From: Porticoccus sp964395715
GTDB taxonomy: Bacteria > Pseudomonadota > Gammaproteobacteria > Pseudomonadales > Porticoccaceae
Direction: 5' to 3'
DNA: 64,000 nt
Assembly: GCA_964395715.1 (NCBI GenBank)
Contig: CAYNAU010000006.1
Coordinates: 62,001 to 126,000, forward strand
Shown: positions 17,981-26,670 of the stretch, piece after piece
Position numbering within the stretch: the stretch's first letter is position 1
Layout: each line of letters opens with the position of its first letter
Translations under genes and position numbers: made by a program
The notes under the pieces: generated by a model
Seen by the model: the letters and a program-made list of their open reading frames with translations, nothing else
Database searches by the model: none
Told to the model about the DNA's origin: nothing

Positions 17981-18650
17981 TCTTGTAATAACAGCCCGCC
18001 AGATACTGTGGTGAGGCGCCAAAAAAATAGGCCAGCCGCAAGCGCCACATTTCCAACACGGTTTTTATGATTCCGTGGGCTTCCCAGCGGCGACTGGAGG
18101 TAGTGACAGGTTGACGCTGTCGGGTGGGGCGGCACCGACCCTTCAAGCGCCGACAAATGGCCACATCTTCCATCAACGGAATTTCCGGGTAACCGCCAAT
18201 GTCGGCAAACAGGTCGCGCTTCACAAACAATCCCTGGTCACCTGTGGCAATTCCCGAGAGTGCCGAACGCCAACACATGGCTCTTTCAATCACGCGAAAC
18301 AGCCAGGCTCGACCACTCAATCTGACCGGGAAAAAGCCCCATGCCGTCCCGAGTAAATCATCCGCTGAAAATGCCGTCGGCAGCCGGCTGTCCACATGCA
18401 GGAACAGCAGGTAATCTCCGCTGGCCGCAGACGCGCCACGGTTCAACTGCACCCCCCTGCCACGGTCGCTGTCTATCACCGTGTCTACCAAAGGCCTTGC
18501 CAGCTGGACGGTATCGTCCACGCTGCCGCCATCCACAAGCAGCACTTCCACTCCCCGGTCGCGCAATGGCTGCAGTCGTGTCAGGGCGTGAACTATTTCC
18601 CTGGATTCATTGAGCGCGGGTATTACAATACTAAGTGACACGCGGGACAT
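17958..18650 (-). CDS. TIGR04283-type arsenosugar glycosyltransferase (GT2 family)
   Basis: A 230-residue GT-A glycosyltransferase: LSIVIPALNE at the N-terminus, LLVDGGSVDDT as the nucleotide-binding strand, the metal-binding LFLHVDSRLP, and later GDQGLFVKRDLF and PLMEDVAICRRL. This matches the TIGR04283 family that travels with ArsS. The ATG overlaps the arsS stop codon by one base (TGATG), so translation is coupled. The frame remains open 18 codons upstream inside arsS but that extension is not family-like. The stop codon directly follows a C8 tract; loss of one C would run this frame into the next glycosyltransferase. Confidence 0.88.
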   Translation of the reverse strand: MSRVSLSIVIPALNESREIVHALTRLQPLRDRGVEVLLVDGGSVDDTVQLARPLVDTVIDSDRGRGVQLNRGASAASGDYLLFLHVDSRLPTAFSADDLLGTAWGFFPVRLSGRAWLFRVIERAMCWRSALSGIATGDQGLFVKRDLFADIGGYPEIPLMEDVAICRRLKGRCRPTRQRQPVTTSSRRWEAHGIIKTVLEMWRLRLAYFFGASPQYLAGCYYKNDIDPPL

Positions 18651-19624
18651 CAAGCCAAAGCCCCGCCACAGCTGCTGCCCTGGCCAGCCGTACAACCATA
18701 ACAATGATCACCCACAGCAATGGCCTGCCCCTCCAGATTGGAGGACAGCAGGTTCTGTAAATGGCGCTGCCGGTCCGACGCAATTAACTGACCAACCACC
18801 ACCATCGGCATTGCCAACATCTGGTTGAAATCACAATCAAAGAGGTTGCCCTGCCAGTCGACGCTGACCGTATCGCGACACATCAAGCCCTCGAGATTGG
18901 CGGCCTGATAATTATCTTTCAGTAATTGCATGTAGGGCTCGTAATCACCTTTGGCCAGCAATGTCGCACCAAACCGGCTGATGGGCATATTGGTAATGGT
19001 GTACAGCTCATTGAAATCGATACCGAAATCGCGATGCAGGCGCTCCCGATAGGTTTCCTGCAACTGGTCTTGGGGGGGTGGCAGAAAAGCCCCCCCCGGG
19101 TTGTAAACCAGGTTCAGTGGCAGGGCAGGATTTCTGCCATAACCCAGTTGATTGAGCCGCTGAAGCCCGGCAATGCTCTGCTTGAAAATACCCTTGCCAC
19201 GCTGCTGGTCGACATTCTGCTCGGTGTAACAGGGCAGTGACGCCACCACTGTCACAGCCTGCTCTGCCAGAAACTCGGCCGTGCCCTCATACCCCTCGGT
19301 GACAAGGATAGTCAGGTTGCAGCGGTCAATGACCTCGACACCCAGGGCCACGGCTTCGCGTACGATGTCATGAAACTGTGGGTGCATTTCAGGGGCACCC
19401 CCGGTGAGATCCAACGTCTCCGGGCGTGCCTGTCGCAGCACCTCCACAAGCAGCGCCACGGTTCCTTCAGGCATCATTTCTGTGCGGCTGGGCCCGGCAT
19501 TGACGTGACAGTGGCTACAGCTCTGGTTACAGCGGTAACCCAGGTTGACCTGCAGGTTTTTTAGGCCCCGGCGTTGCAAGGGGGGAAAGTCGGTTTCAAG
19601 CAATAACGGTCTGGTATCAAGCAT
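18650..19624 (-). CDS. arsS: Arsenosugar biosynthesis radical SAM protein ArsS
   Basis: A 324-residue radical SAM enzyme. The [4Fe-4S] motif is RCNQSCSHC, with Cys32, Cys36 and Cys39 (CX3CX2C), followed by the SAM-binding LTGGAPEMHP. The C-terminal half is the cysteine-containing domain typical of ArsS, ending CYGCTAGQGSSCGG (Cys308, Cys311, Cys319). Members are proposed to join a 5'-deoxyadenosyl group to dimethylarsenite, the first step to arsenosugars. No arsM methyltransferase, which makes the substrate, is in this window. It is the first gene of a three-gene overlapping operon. Two G/C homopolymer tracts (7 and 8 bases) lie within the gene. Confidence 0.9.
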   Translation of the reverse strand: MLDTRPLLLETDFPPLQRRGLKNLQVNLGYRCNQSCSHCHVNAGPSRTEMMPEGTVALLVEVLRQARPETLDLTGGAPEMHPQFHDIVREAVALGVEVIDRCNLTILVTEGYEGTAEFLAEQAVTVVASLPCYTEQNVDQQRGKGIFKQSIAGLQRLNQLGYGRNPALPLNLVYNPGGAFLPPPQDQLQETYRERLHRDFGIDFNELYTITNMPISRFGATLLAKGDYEPYMQLLKDNYQAANLEGLMCRDTVSVDWQGNLFDCDFNQMLAMPMVVVGQLIASDRQRHLQNLLSSNLEGQAIAVGDHCYGCTAGQGSSCGGALA

Positions 19625-19684
19625 CGTTTCATTCTGCCAAATTAACTGTAGGCTGTGACCAGGCTGTGGTGAAAAAGTTTGCCG

Positions 19685-19712
19685 TTGCTGACTCAGACCC
19701 GTTTGCTAGTAT
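19685..19712 (+). promoter_or_regulatory. Possible promoter for cobB
   Basis: TTGCTG and TAGTAT are separated by 16 bases and lie about 50 bases upstream of the cobB start, in the spacer divergent from arsS. Similarity to a sigma-70 promoter is moderate and no activator site is evident. Confidence 0.4.
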
Positions 19713-19760
19713 GTAGCTGCTTTGAAGCCAACACAGGGACGATGCAAGGACTTTACTTTT

Positions 19761-20474
19761 ATGAGCAGCACACCTTTTCATTCTATTGTGGTACTGACCG
19801 GTGCAGGTATTTCTGCAGAATCCGGCATTCGTACCTTCCGCGCCAGCGATGGACTGTGGGAAGATCATCGCATTGAAGATGTGGCCTCTCCCGAAGGTTT
19901 TGAACGCGATCCCGACACTGTCCACCGGTTTTATAATTTACGCAGACACCAGCTGCTCCACGAGAATATCTCACCCAATGCCGCCCACAAGGCGCTGGCC
20001 GATTTTGAAAAACGGTTTAACGGCACCTTCACCCTGGTAACCCAGAATATTGACAACCTCCATGAGCAGGCAGGCAGTCAACAACCGCTGCACATGCACG
20101 GTGAACTGCTAAACATTCGCTGCAGCTCCAGCGGAAAAATCTATGACTGCCTGGAAGACACGGCTACCCAATCTGTCTGCCAATGCTGTGGTATCCCGGG
20201 ACAGTTAAGACCCCACGTGGTCTGGTTTGGGGAGATGCCGCTTTATATGGAAGAGATCTACCGGGCGCTGGATCAATGTGACCTGTTCATCGCCATCGGC
20301 ACATCGGGGAATGTCTACCCGGCTGCAGGTTTTTTTGAAATCGCACGGGCCGCCGGCGCCCATACGGTAGAACTGAACCTTGAACCTTCTGCCAATGGCT
20401 CCCGGTTTGAAGAACAGCGCTATGGCATGGCCTCCGAGGTGGTGCCTCGATACCTGAACACCATCTGTCCGTAA
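19761..20474 (+). CDS. cobB: NAD-dependent deacylase CobB (class III sirtuin)
   Basis: A 237-residue Sir2-family enzyme that removes acyl groups from lysines using NAD+. It shows GAGISAESGI (residues 14-23), QNID (95-98), the catalytic His113 in HMHGEL, and zinc-site cysteines Cys121, Cys140 and Cys142/143. Tyr58 and Arg61 in FYNLRR are the class III residues that favour succinyl or malonyl lysine, so desuccinylase activity is likely, as in E. coli CobB. The ATG used gives MSSTPFHS; an upstream in-frame ATG 13 codons away is less likely. It is divergent from arsS and convergent with the zinc deacylase gene. Confidence 0.94.
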   Translation: MSSTPFHSIVVLTGAGISAESGIRTFRASDGLWEDHRIEDVASPEGFERDPDTVHRFYNLRRHQLLHENISPNAAHKALADFEKRFNGTFTLVTQNIDNLHEQAGSQQPLHMHGELLNIRCSSSGKIYDCLEDTATQSVCQCCGIPGQLRPHVVWFGEMPLYMEEIYRALDQCDLFIAIGTSGNVYPAAGFFEIARAAGAHTVELNLEPSANGSRFEEQRYGMASEVVPRYLNTICP

Positions 20475-20492
20475 CCACCAGCAAGACGGCAG

Positions 20493-21608
20493 TCAGCCTG
20501 AGGGCAAGGAACTCACCCCGGCAAAAAAATCGGGCCAGTGGTCATCGGTCGGAGCTTCCTCGAGCTGGTGATAGGATTCCTTGACCGCGTACATCAGGCA
20601 ATCACTGAGCGCTATCCTCGGCGTGGTTGTCACCATAAACAATTTGAGCGTTACCCGTGGATACAACTTGCCCTGGCGGGCGAGAAAATACTGGTCAATC
20701 ACATTTTTCCCTGTGGCATCGACCAGCCTGAGAGCATCCAGCCCCTTCGGCCCCAACCAGGCCAGGGGAGAATCCACCCGGGCAATGCCAAAATTACGGC
20801 GATCAATCTGCGTGGGCAGTGTGATATCCACGCCTTCTCGAGGTGTATCGGCGTAACAGAGCCTGGCGCCTTCCACCAGTTCCAGCCGCACTGGATGACG
20901 ATAAATATCCAACGCCAGTTTTTCCTCGTTGGGCAGTGAGGCCGCCTCTGCCAGGTTACTGGCGGTAAGGAATCGCCGCAGACCCTCAATAGCGACGTAA
21001 TCAGACACCCGCTGGTTCGCACCACCGCACTCCACGGTCAGGATCGGGCAACCCAGATCCATCACCTCCATCAAGGCACCAAGACGAATATCGGTAATGA
21101 TCAAGCGGTGGGTAAATAGGGGCGCCAAGTCATAAAAGCAGTCGTGTTCAGCCGCGCAGACAGCAAATGCAGGCCCGTCCCCGGACGTATTGTGAATATC
21201 TATGACCGCTTCTGGTTTATGCTCCCGGATCAGCGCCAGCAGTGCTTGAGCCAGTTGTCCCTGCTCTCCTGCCACCGGGGAAGTAAACAGCCGGTTCATA
21301 TCCTCCAGTGGGGGCAGGTAACGGTGAGTAAACAGCGGCTCCGCCAGTGCCGAAGAGACAGACACAATCGCCACAAACGTCGTCACCTGGGGCCGAAAAC
21401 CCTCCAGCAACAGCTGGTGGATCGCCTTGAGCCCCGAGGGCTCATTGCCGTGTAACAGTGTCACCACAAAGCGACAGCGGCCTTGGTCTGTGCCATCCAG
21501 GCGCAACAGCGTGGGCGTAGCCAGCCGCCGCAGAAAGTCTTCTACAGATGCCGGAATGGACGAAACCGGCGGGTTATTCAGTACCTGAAAGGCTGGTCCC
21601 TGAGACAT
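20493..21608 (-). CDS. AspA/AstE-like zinc deacylase (M14 family)
   Basis: A 371-residue member of the succinylglutamate desuccinylase/aspartoacylase family, zinc enzymes that cleave N-acyl amino acids. Zinc ligands are His53 and Glu56 in LLHGNEPSG and His139 in VIDIHNTSG; the catalytic Glu193 lies in LTVECGGANQ. A C-terminal beta-barrel-like domain of about 130 residues follows (from LVEGARLCYADTP). It is not AstE proper, because no ast operon is present. It is the third gene of an operon after the GCS2-family ligase (50 bases apart). Substrate unknown. Confidence 0.83.
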   Translation of the reverse strand: MSQGPAFQVLNNPPVSSIPASVEDFLRRLATPTLLRLDGTDQGRCRFVVTLLHGNEPSGLKAIHQLLLEGFRPQVTTFVAIVSVSSALAEPLFTHRYLPPLEDMNRLFTSPVAGEQGQLAQALLALIREHKPEAVIDIHNTSGDGPAFAVCAAEHDCFYDLAPLFTHRLIITDIRLGALMEVMDLGCPILTVECGGANQRVSDYVAIEGLRRFLTASNLAEAASLPNEEKLALDIYRHPVRLELVEGARLCYADTPREGVDITLPTQIDRRNFGIARVDSPLAWLGPKGLDALRLVDATGKNVIDQYFLARQGKLYPRVTLKLFMVTTTPRIALSDCLMYAVKESYHQLEEAPTDDHWPDFFAGVSSLPSG

Positions 21609-21658
21609 CGTCGTCTGTCTACCTCACTGTCATCTTCTATCAGTCTAACACCAGCCAG

Positions 21659-23143
21659 TTAAAGGTTTGGCCACCGGGCCACCGGAACATTGCCGTTCGA
21701 ATGATGACAGTAGGCCTTCAACAGCTGCTGACAGGCCTCGTGGACCGAATGCCCATTACCCACGAGGCAGTTATACTGATGCAGCTGCCAACTGGCACCC
21801 GTTTGCCCGCTCTGCAGCCTGTCACTGATTATCGATAACCAGAATTGCATCTCCTCCTCATTCACACCGACCTGAACAAGACCTTTCTCCGCGACAGGCA
21901 ACAACTGCTCCAACACGGCGACCAATGGCTGCTCCTCAAGACTGTTCTGATGGGCATTGGGCCAATAAATTGACGCACCCAACCCATGCTGGGCAGCACG
22001 GTAAAAATTCCTGCATGCATAGGAAAAGGGTAACGCAGACAACAACGGCTCAACGTCTTCCGCCAGTCCCTGAGCCAATCCGATAAACAACGCCGCATTG
22101 GCCGCCATATCAGCTGCACTTGGCCCAGCGGGCAGGACGCGCATTTCAATGCGCAGATGGGGGTCCGCGCCGGGGTCATAAACCGGGCGATTCCATGACC
22201 AGATGGTGCCATCGTGCAGCCGCAGCTCGTCCAAATTGGGCACGCCCCCCCGGGCCACCACGGCCAATGGGTCCTCATCGCTGAGAATCGGGATCAGGGG
22301 CGGATAAAGCTGCACGGTTTCTCGAAACAATTCGATAGGGCTGTGGCGCAACCAGCCCTGACCAAAACTGACCCTCGGCGGGGGTAACGGATGATCAGCG
22401 TGGCTGTGGAGCCCATCAATGGACTGACAGAACAACGGCACGCGGGTTTCATGCCAGAGGCGGTGACCAAGCAGCAGAGGCGAGTTTGCCGCCACCCCCA
22501 CCATCAGCGGTGTAATCAGCTGTGTCGCATTCCAGAGGTTTACCAGATCCTGCCCACGGGGACGGTAGTGAATCTGAAAAGAGGTGCAGGCGCCTTCCAG
22601 GGTGACATCATCGTGGACCAGGTGCATGTTGTCCTGCCCCTCGATACAAATGCCAGTGCTGTTACGGCGCTGTTGTACTGCTTCGGCCAGCACACGATAA
22701 CGGGGAAGATCCGTCATCACTTGGGGTCCAAAGTCCCTCTCCCGCAACGTTGGCAAAATACCGATGGGCAGCACCTGGCCCTGCCACGGGGCCATCTTCT
22801 GATTCAATCCGGCGAGATTGTCCAATATCTGCTGCTGCAGGGCGGTAAATGGTGAACCGGCTCCGGCAAGGGGCGGAAAATTGAGTTCGAGGTTATACCG
22901 ATTTAATTCCAGCGTCAGCGTCGGGTCGTCATAGGCTTCTTTCACGGCCAGGTTTTCAGGCACAGGTCGACCATCGCTATCGAGCAGGTATAACTCAAGC
23001 TCGGCCCCAATGGAGGGCTCCCCCTGCCCGAAACCGGGTCGCTCCAAGACCTGCTCAAGCGCCTCCAGGCAATGGTGCAACTTGTTCTGAAATGCTTGAA
23101 AGTCCGTGTCGCTGAAGCTGGTCTTTTGAATAAACTGCCCCAT
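21659..23143 (-). CDS. GCS2-family glutamate-cysteine ligase-like protein
   Basis: A 494-residue ATP-dependent carboxylate-amine ligase of the glutamate-cysteine ligase 2 superfamily. Recognisable pieces are SIGAELELYLLD near the N-terminus, ELNRYNLELNFPPL, the central VTLEGACTSFQIHYRP, and RIEMRVLPAGPS. It would join an amino acid or amine to a gamma-carboxylate, but whether it makes gamma-glutamylcysteine or another amide is unknown. It lies 21 bases after the FMN glutamate-synthase-like gene and before the zinc deacylase, on the same strand, so an ATP-driven ligase and an amide-cleaving enzyme are encoded together. Confidence 0.85.
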   Translation of the reverse strand: MGQFIQKTSFSDTDFQAFQNKLHHCLEALEQVLERPGFGQGEPSIGAELELYLLDSDGRPVPENLAVKEAYDDPTLTLELNRYNLELNFPPLAGAGSPFTALQQQILDNLAGLNQKMAPWQGQVLPIGILPTLRERDFGPQVMTDLPRYRVLAEAVQQRRNSTGICIEGQDNMHLVHDDVTLEGACTSFQIHYRPRGQDLVNLWNATQLITPLMVGVAANSPLLLGHRLWHETRVPLFCQSIDGLHSHADHPLPPPRVSFGQGWLRHSPIELFRETVQLYPPLIPILSDEDPLAVVARGGVPNLDELRLHDGTIWSWNRPVYDPGADPHLRIEMRVLPAGPSAADMAANAALFIGLAQGLAEDVEPLLSALPFSYACRNFYRAAQHGLGASIYWPNAHQNSLEEQPLVAVLEQLLPVAEKGLVQVGVNEEEMQFWLSIISDRLQSGQTGASWQLHQYNCLVGNGHSVHEACQQLLKAYCHHSNGNVPVARWPNL

Positions 23144-23164
23144 TCAGCTCTCCTGACAACCGCC

Positions 23165-24706
23165 TTATGACTCAGACGGCTCGAATATCTTCATATGCTC
23201 CACATACGCGCCACTGGCCACCGTTGGATAGAGGTGCTCCAGGCTTTCCGAGTGACCAGAATGGGTTTCCATCCTGGCGTGTTTACGCCGCAACTGGCGA
23301 GGTTCCAGAACGCCACAGGAGTGGGCGATCATTCCCACATCATAGGTCATATTGAACACATAGTTGGCCACCCGTTCCGATTTCACCATAGGATCAAGGC
23401 CCCGCTGTAATTTCGGGTCGTGGGTGGTCACCCCGGTGGGACAAGTGTTCTTATTGCACTGCATGGCCTGAATACACCCCAGGGAAAACATGAAACCCCG
23501 TGCAGAGGTGACAAAATCCGCACCCATGCAGAGCGCCCAGGCCACTCCGGAAGGCACAATCAGCTTGCCTGAGGCAATCACCTTGATGCGTTCCCGCAGG
23601 CCATAGCCACACAAGAGGTCAACGACCGCTGGCAGGCTTTCACGTATTGGCATGCCCATGTAATCCAGCAATGCCTGTGGTGCAGCACCAGAGCCGCCCT
23701 CGGCACCATCGATGGTGATAAAGTCGGGAGCGGACTCAATACCGCGTTCCAGAATCAGTTCACAGAGCTCCGCCAGCCACTGGGTATCGCCGACAACGGT
23801 CTTGAAACCCACCGGTTTTCCGGTCACCCTGCGCACTTGCTCCACCATATCCAGCAGACCCGCAGCATTGGCAATTTCCGGATGACGGTTCGGACTGATG
23901 GCATCTTCGCCAATTTCGATGGCACGAATACGGGCTACTTCCTGGGTCACCTTGGCGGCCGGGAGAATCCCTCCTTTGCCGGGCTTTGCCCCCTGGCTCA
24001 GTTTGATTTCAAACATTTTGACTTCAGGGTATGAAGCAATGGCCACCAACCGTTCTTCGCTGAGCTGACCCTTTTCATTCCTCACCCCGAACTTGGCGGT
24101 GCCGATCTGAAAAACCAGATCACAACCACCCTCAAGATGATAGGGAGACAACCCCCCCTCACCGGTATTCATCCAGCAGCCGGCTTTGGCTGCCCCTTTG
24201 GACAGAGCTCTTACCGCCGGTTTGGACAGCGCCCCGTAACTCATGCCGGAAATGTTGATCAACGAGGCTGTGGTGTATGGGTGTTCACAGTAGGGGCCGA
24301 TGGTCAGCGGGCTGGGGGCAACGGCATCCTCGCCCCGGGTCGGGTAGGCACAGTTCACAAAGTAAATGGAACCCACTGGCCTCAAATCACGGGTGGAGCC
24401 AAATGCCAGGGTACGATCAACATCCTTGGCAGCCCGATATACCCATGCTCTCTCGGCACGGTTAAAGGGCATTTCCTCACGATCCATAGCGAAGAAGTAC
24501 TGCCGGAAAAAACTGCCCATATGCTCAAAAAGGTAACGGAAACGCCCCATCACAGGATAGTTGCGGCGCACGGCATGTTTTGACTGGGTGATATCCACCA
24601 CGTACATCACCACCACCCAGACCAACCCGGCAATCAGCGCAATGACAAATAGTCCGGCCAGGGAGTTGAGAATCGTGTAAACCCAGTTTGTGGCTGTGTG
24701 CTCCAT
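23165..24706 (-). CDS. FMN-binding glutamate synthase-like membrane protein
   Basis: A 513-residue protein with an N-terminal membrane helix (about residues 16-38) followed by the FMN/iron-sulfur domain of glutamate synthase. Visible are KPGKGG at 241-246, the FMN-loop DGAEGGSG at 333-340, and the [3Fe-4S] cysteines Cys411, Cys417 and Cys422 (CIQAMQCNKNTC). There is no glutaminase domain, so it cannot by itself be a standard glutamate synthase. Related stand-alone proteins are common in proteobacteria but their reaction is unclear. It is the first gene of a three-gene operon with the GCS2-family ligase and the zinc deacylase. Confidence 0.9.
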   Translation of the reverse strand: MEHTATNWVYTILNSLAGLFVIALIAGLVWVVVMYVVDITQSKHAVRRNYPVMGRFRYLFEHMGSFFRQYFFAMDREEMPFNRAERAWVYRAAKDVDRTLAFGSTRDLRPVGSIYFVNCAYPTRGEDAVAPSPLTIGPYCEHPYTTASLINISGMSYGALSKPAVRALSKGAAKAGCWMNTGEGGLSPYHLEGGCDLVFQIGTAKFGVRNEKGQLSEERLVAIASYPEVKMFEIKLSQGAKPGKGGILPAAKVTQEVARIRAIEIGEDAISPNRHPEIANAAGLLDMVEQVRRVTGKPVGFKTVVGDTQWLAELCELILERGIESAPDFITIDGAEGGSGAAPQALLDYMGMPIRESLPAVVDLLCGYGLRERIKVIASGKLIVPSGVAWALCMGADFVTSARGFMFSLGCIQAMQCNKNTCPTGVTTHDPKLQRGLDPMVKSERVANYVFNMTYDVGMIAHSCGVLEPRQLRRKHARMETHSGHSESLEHLYPTVASGAYVEHMKIFEPSES

Positions 24707-24862
24707 AAACGAATCCGGTCGTCTTATTATATTGGCAGCTAAACGGCCTGCCTTACCCCATAGTACGCCTGCTCTGCCAGCAAGCCAATTGCCATGCAGA
24801 GTGGTGTCTCGCCGTAAAACTCGGCATAATCGCGGCCTCCATTTCTGCCGGCCAGTATTCCC

Positions 24863-25414
24863 ATGCCCAGAAAGACCCTGAGGCGGTTTTTACCCGACCC
24901 CCACAAAACGCTGCAATTGAGGCCTGTCCGCTGGATGGGTCCGCTGTTGCGTGACCCCAACCTGTTTCATATCAATCGCTTTTCCATCGCCTCATCATTC
25001 TTTATCGGCCTGTTTTGCGCTTTCTTGCCTGTGCCGGGACAGATGTTTATTGCTGCATTACTGGCCCTACTGTTTCGCACCAACCTGCCCGTTGCCGTGA
25101 CCCTGATCTGGATCAGCAACCCTGTGACCATTGCACCGATGTTTTTGTTCTCCTACAACATAGGTGTGCTGCTGCTCGGCCAACAGGAAACCCATTTTAC
25201 GATTGAACTGAGCTGGGAGTGGGCCGTCGCCCAGGGCAGTACGATCTGGCTGCCGCTGATCACCGGCTCCCTGATCTGTGGGCTTGTCAGTGGCATCATG
25301 GGCTATCTGACCATCCTCTACCTGTGGCGCTGGAAAGTCATCAAGAACTGGGAACAGCGCAAACGCAATCGCCTGAACAGACAACAGGATAAACAGGACA
25401 AAACCCCTGACTAA
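24863..25414 (+). CDS. DUF2062 membrane protein
   Basis: A 183-residue protein of the DUF2062 family. A basic N-terminus (MPRKTLRRFLP) precedes three or four hydrophobic segments, with the family motif FFIGLFCAFLPVPGQM near residue 46 and TLIWISNPVTIAPMF after it. It has a strongly basic, glutamine-rich C-terminal tail. The function of the family is unknown; it lies at the inner membrane. It is a single rightward gene between two leftward operons. Confidence 0.85.
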   Translation: MPRKTLRRFLPDPHKTLQLRPVRWMGPLLRDPNLFHINRFSIASSFFIGLFCAFLPVPGQMFIAALLALLFRTNLPVAVTLIWISNPVTIAPMFLFSYNIGVLLLGQQETHFTIELSWEWAVAQGSTIWLPLITGSLICGLVSGIMGYLTILYLWRWKVIKNWEQRKRNRLNRQQDKQDKTPD

Positions 25415-25424
25415 AGGGGACCGT

Positions 25425-26666
25425 TCACAATTCGTAGCGCAGCACTTCTGCAGGGCGGGTTCCCGCAGCACGGAATGCAGGATACAGGGTGGCCAAGAAG
25501 TTCAGGCCCAGGGCAACCGTCACAATCATCGCCACATCGGCCCAGTGAATGTCTGTGGGTAAATAGTCGATGGGGTAGATTTCCGAGTTCAACAGCTGTT
25601 GCCCCAGCAGGGATTCCAGCCAATGCGCCAGCGCCGTGATGTTGTAGGCACCGACAGTCCCCAGCAACACTCCCAACCCCGCCCCGAACACCCCGATCAG
25701 GAAGCCCTGGGCGAGAAAGGTCATCACAATTTCTCCACCGGTGGCACCCTGAGTTTTGAGAATGGCAATTTCTGCACGCTTGTCGATGACGGTCATCATC
25801 AGCATCGAAATCACATTAAACACCGCAATCGCGATGATCAGAAATACCAGCAGGGAAACCATATTACGTGACATCTTGATTGCCTGATACAGGTTGCCAT
25901 GGGTCTGTAACCAGTCAGAGAAATAAAACTCGCTCGGCAGCAGGCCCATCAACATAAACCCTGTTTGTCGCGCCTGAAAAAGCTCGGCGACTTTCACCTG
26001 CATACCCTGTGGTTGCCCCCCAAGACCCACCAGCGCCGAGGCTTCCGGCAAATGGATCAGCATGAGTCCCTGATCGAGAGTCGTGTGCGTTGCAAAGGTG
26101 CCCAGGACGGTAAAGGCGGTCACCCGCGGAGCCTGGTGAATCGCCCCCCCTTCACTACGGGAAGGCACCAGCAATGTGACCCTGTCACCGGCTTTCGCAG
26201 AGAGATTTTCCGCGACAATGGTACTCAGCACGACACCGCCAGGTTTCTGACCCAGCTTCATAATAAGGCTGTCCGGTAGAAACTGGCCGATAAACTGGCC
26301 GCTGAGAGCAGGTTCTATTCCCAGCACCTCCACCGGGCGGGTTTTGCCATTGCGTGTGAGCATTCCTTCCAGCCGGGTAAACGGCATTACTGCGCGGACA
26401 TTCGGCTGTTCAAGAAGTGTCTCCCGCAGTCGGGACTGATTGTCGATACCTTCCTGGCTGAACAGCCTGATATGGGGCACCGCACCCAAAATTCGTGTCT
26501 CCATTTCCCGATCAAAGCCGTTCATGACCGAGACGACGATAATCAACAGCGCCACCCCCAGCACCAGCCCCAATATGGCCAGCAGGGAAATAAAGGAAAC
26601 CAGCCGGTTACGGCTACCGGAAGTAAAGTTACGGTATGCTAAAAAGCAGGGCAGCGGACGGAACAC
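25425..26666 (-). CDS. lolE: Lipoprotein-releasing ABC permease LolE (LolC/E family)
   Basis: One of two LolC/E-type permeases of the complex that extracts outer-membrane lipoproteins from the inner membrane and passes them to LolA. The 413 residues show an N-terminal helix (VSFISLLAILGLVLGVALLIIVVSV), a large periplasmic domain, and three C-terminal helices. The most likely start is a GTG four bases after the lolD stop (FRPLPCFLAYRN); a TTG eight codons upstream is also in frame. Assignment as LolE rather than LolC rests mainly on gene order. Confidence 0.9.
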   Translation of the reverse strand: MFRPLPCFLAYRNFTSGSRNRLVSFISLLAILGLVLGVALLIIVVSVMNGFDREMETRILGAVPHIRLFSQEGIDNQSRLRETLLEQPNVRAVMPFTRLEGMLTRNGKTRPVEVLGIEPALSGQFIGQFLPDSLIMKLGQKPGGVVLSTIVAENLSAKAGDRVTLLVPSRSEGGAIHQAPRVTAFTVLGTFATHTTLDQGLMLIHLPEASALVGLGGQPQGMQVKVAELFQARQTGFMLMGLLPSEFYFSDWLQTHGNLYQAIKMSRNMVSLLVFLIIAIAVFNVISMLMMTVIDKRAEIAILKTQGATGGEIVMTFLAQGFLIGVFGAGLGVLLGTVGAYNITALAHWLESLLGQQLLNSEIYPIDYLPTDIHWADVAMIVTVALGLNFLATLYPAFRAAGTRPAEVLRYEL

Positions 26667-26670
26667 AAGT

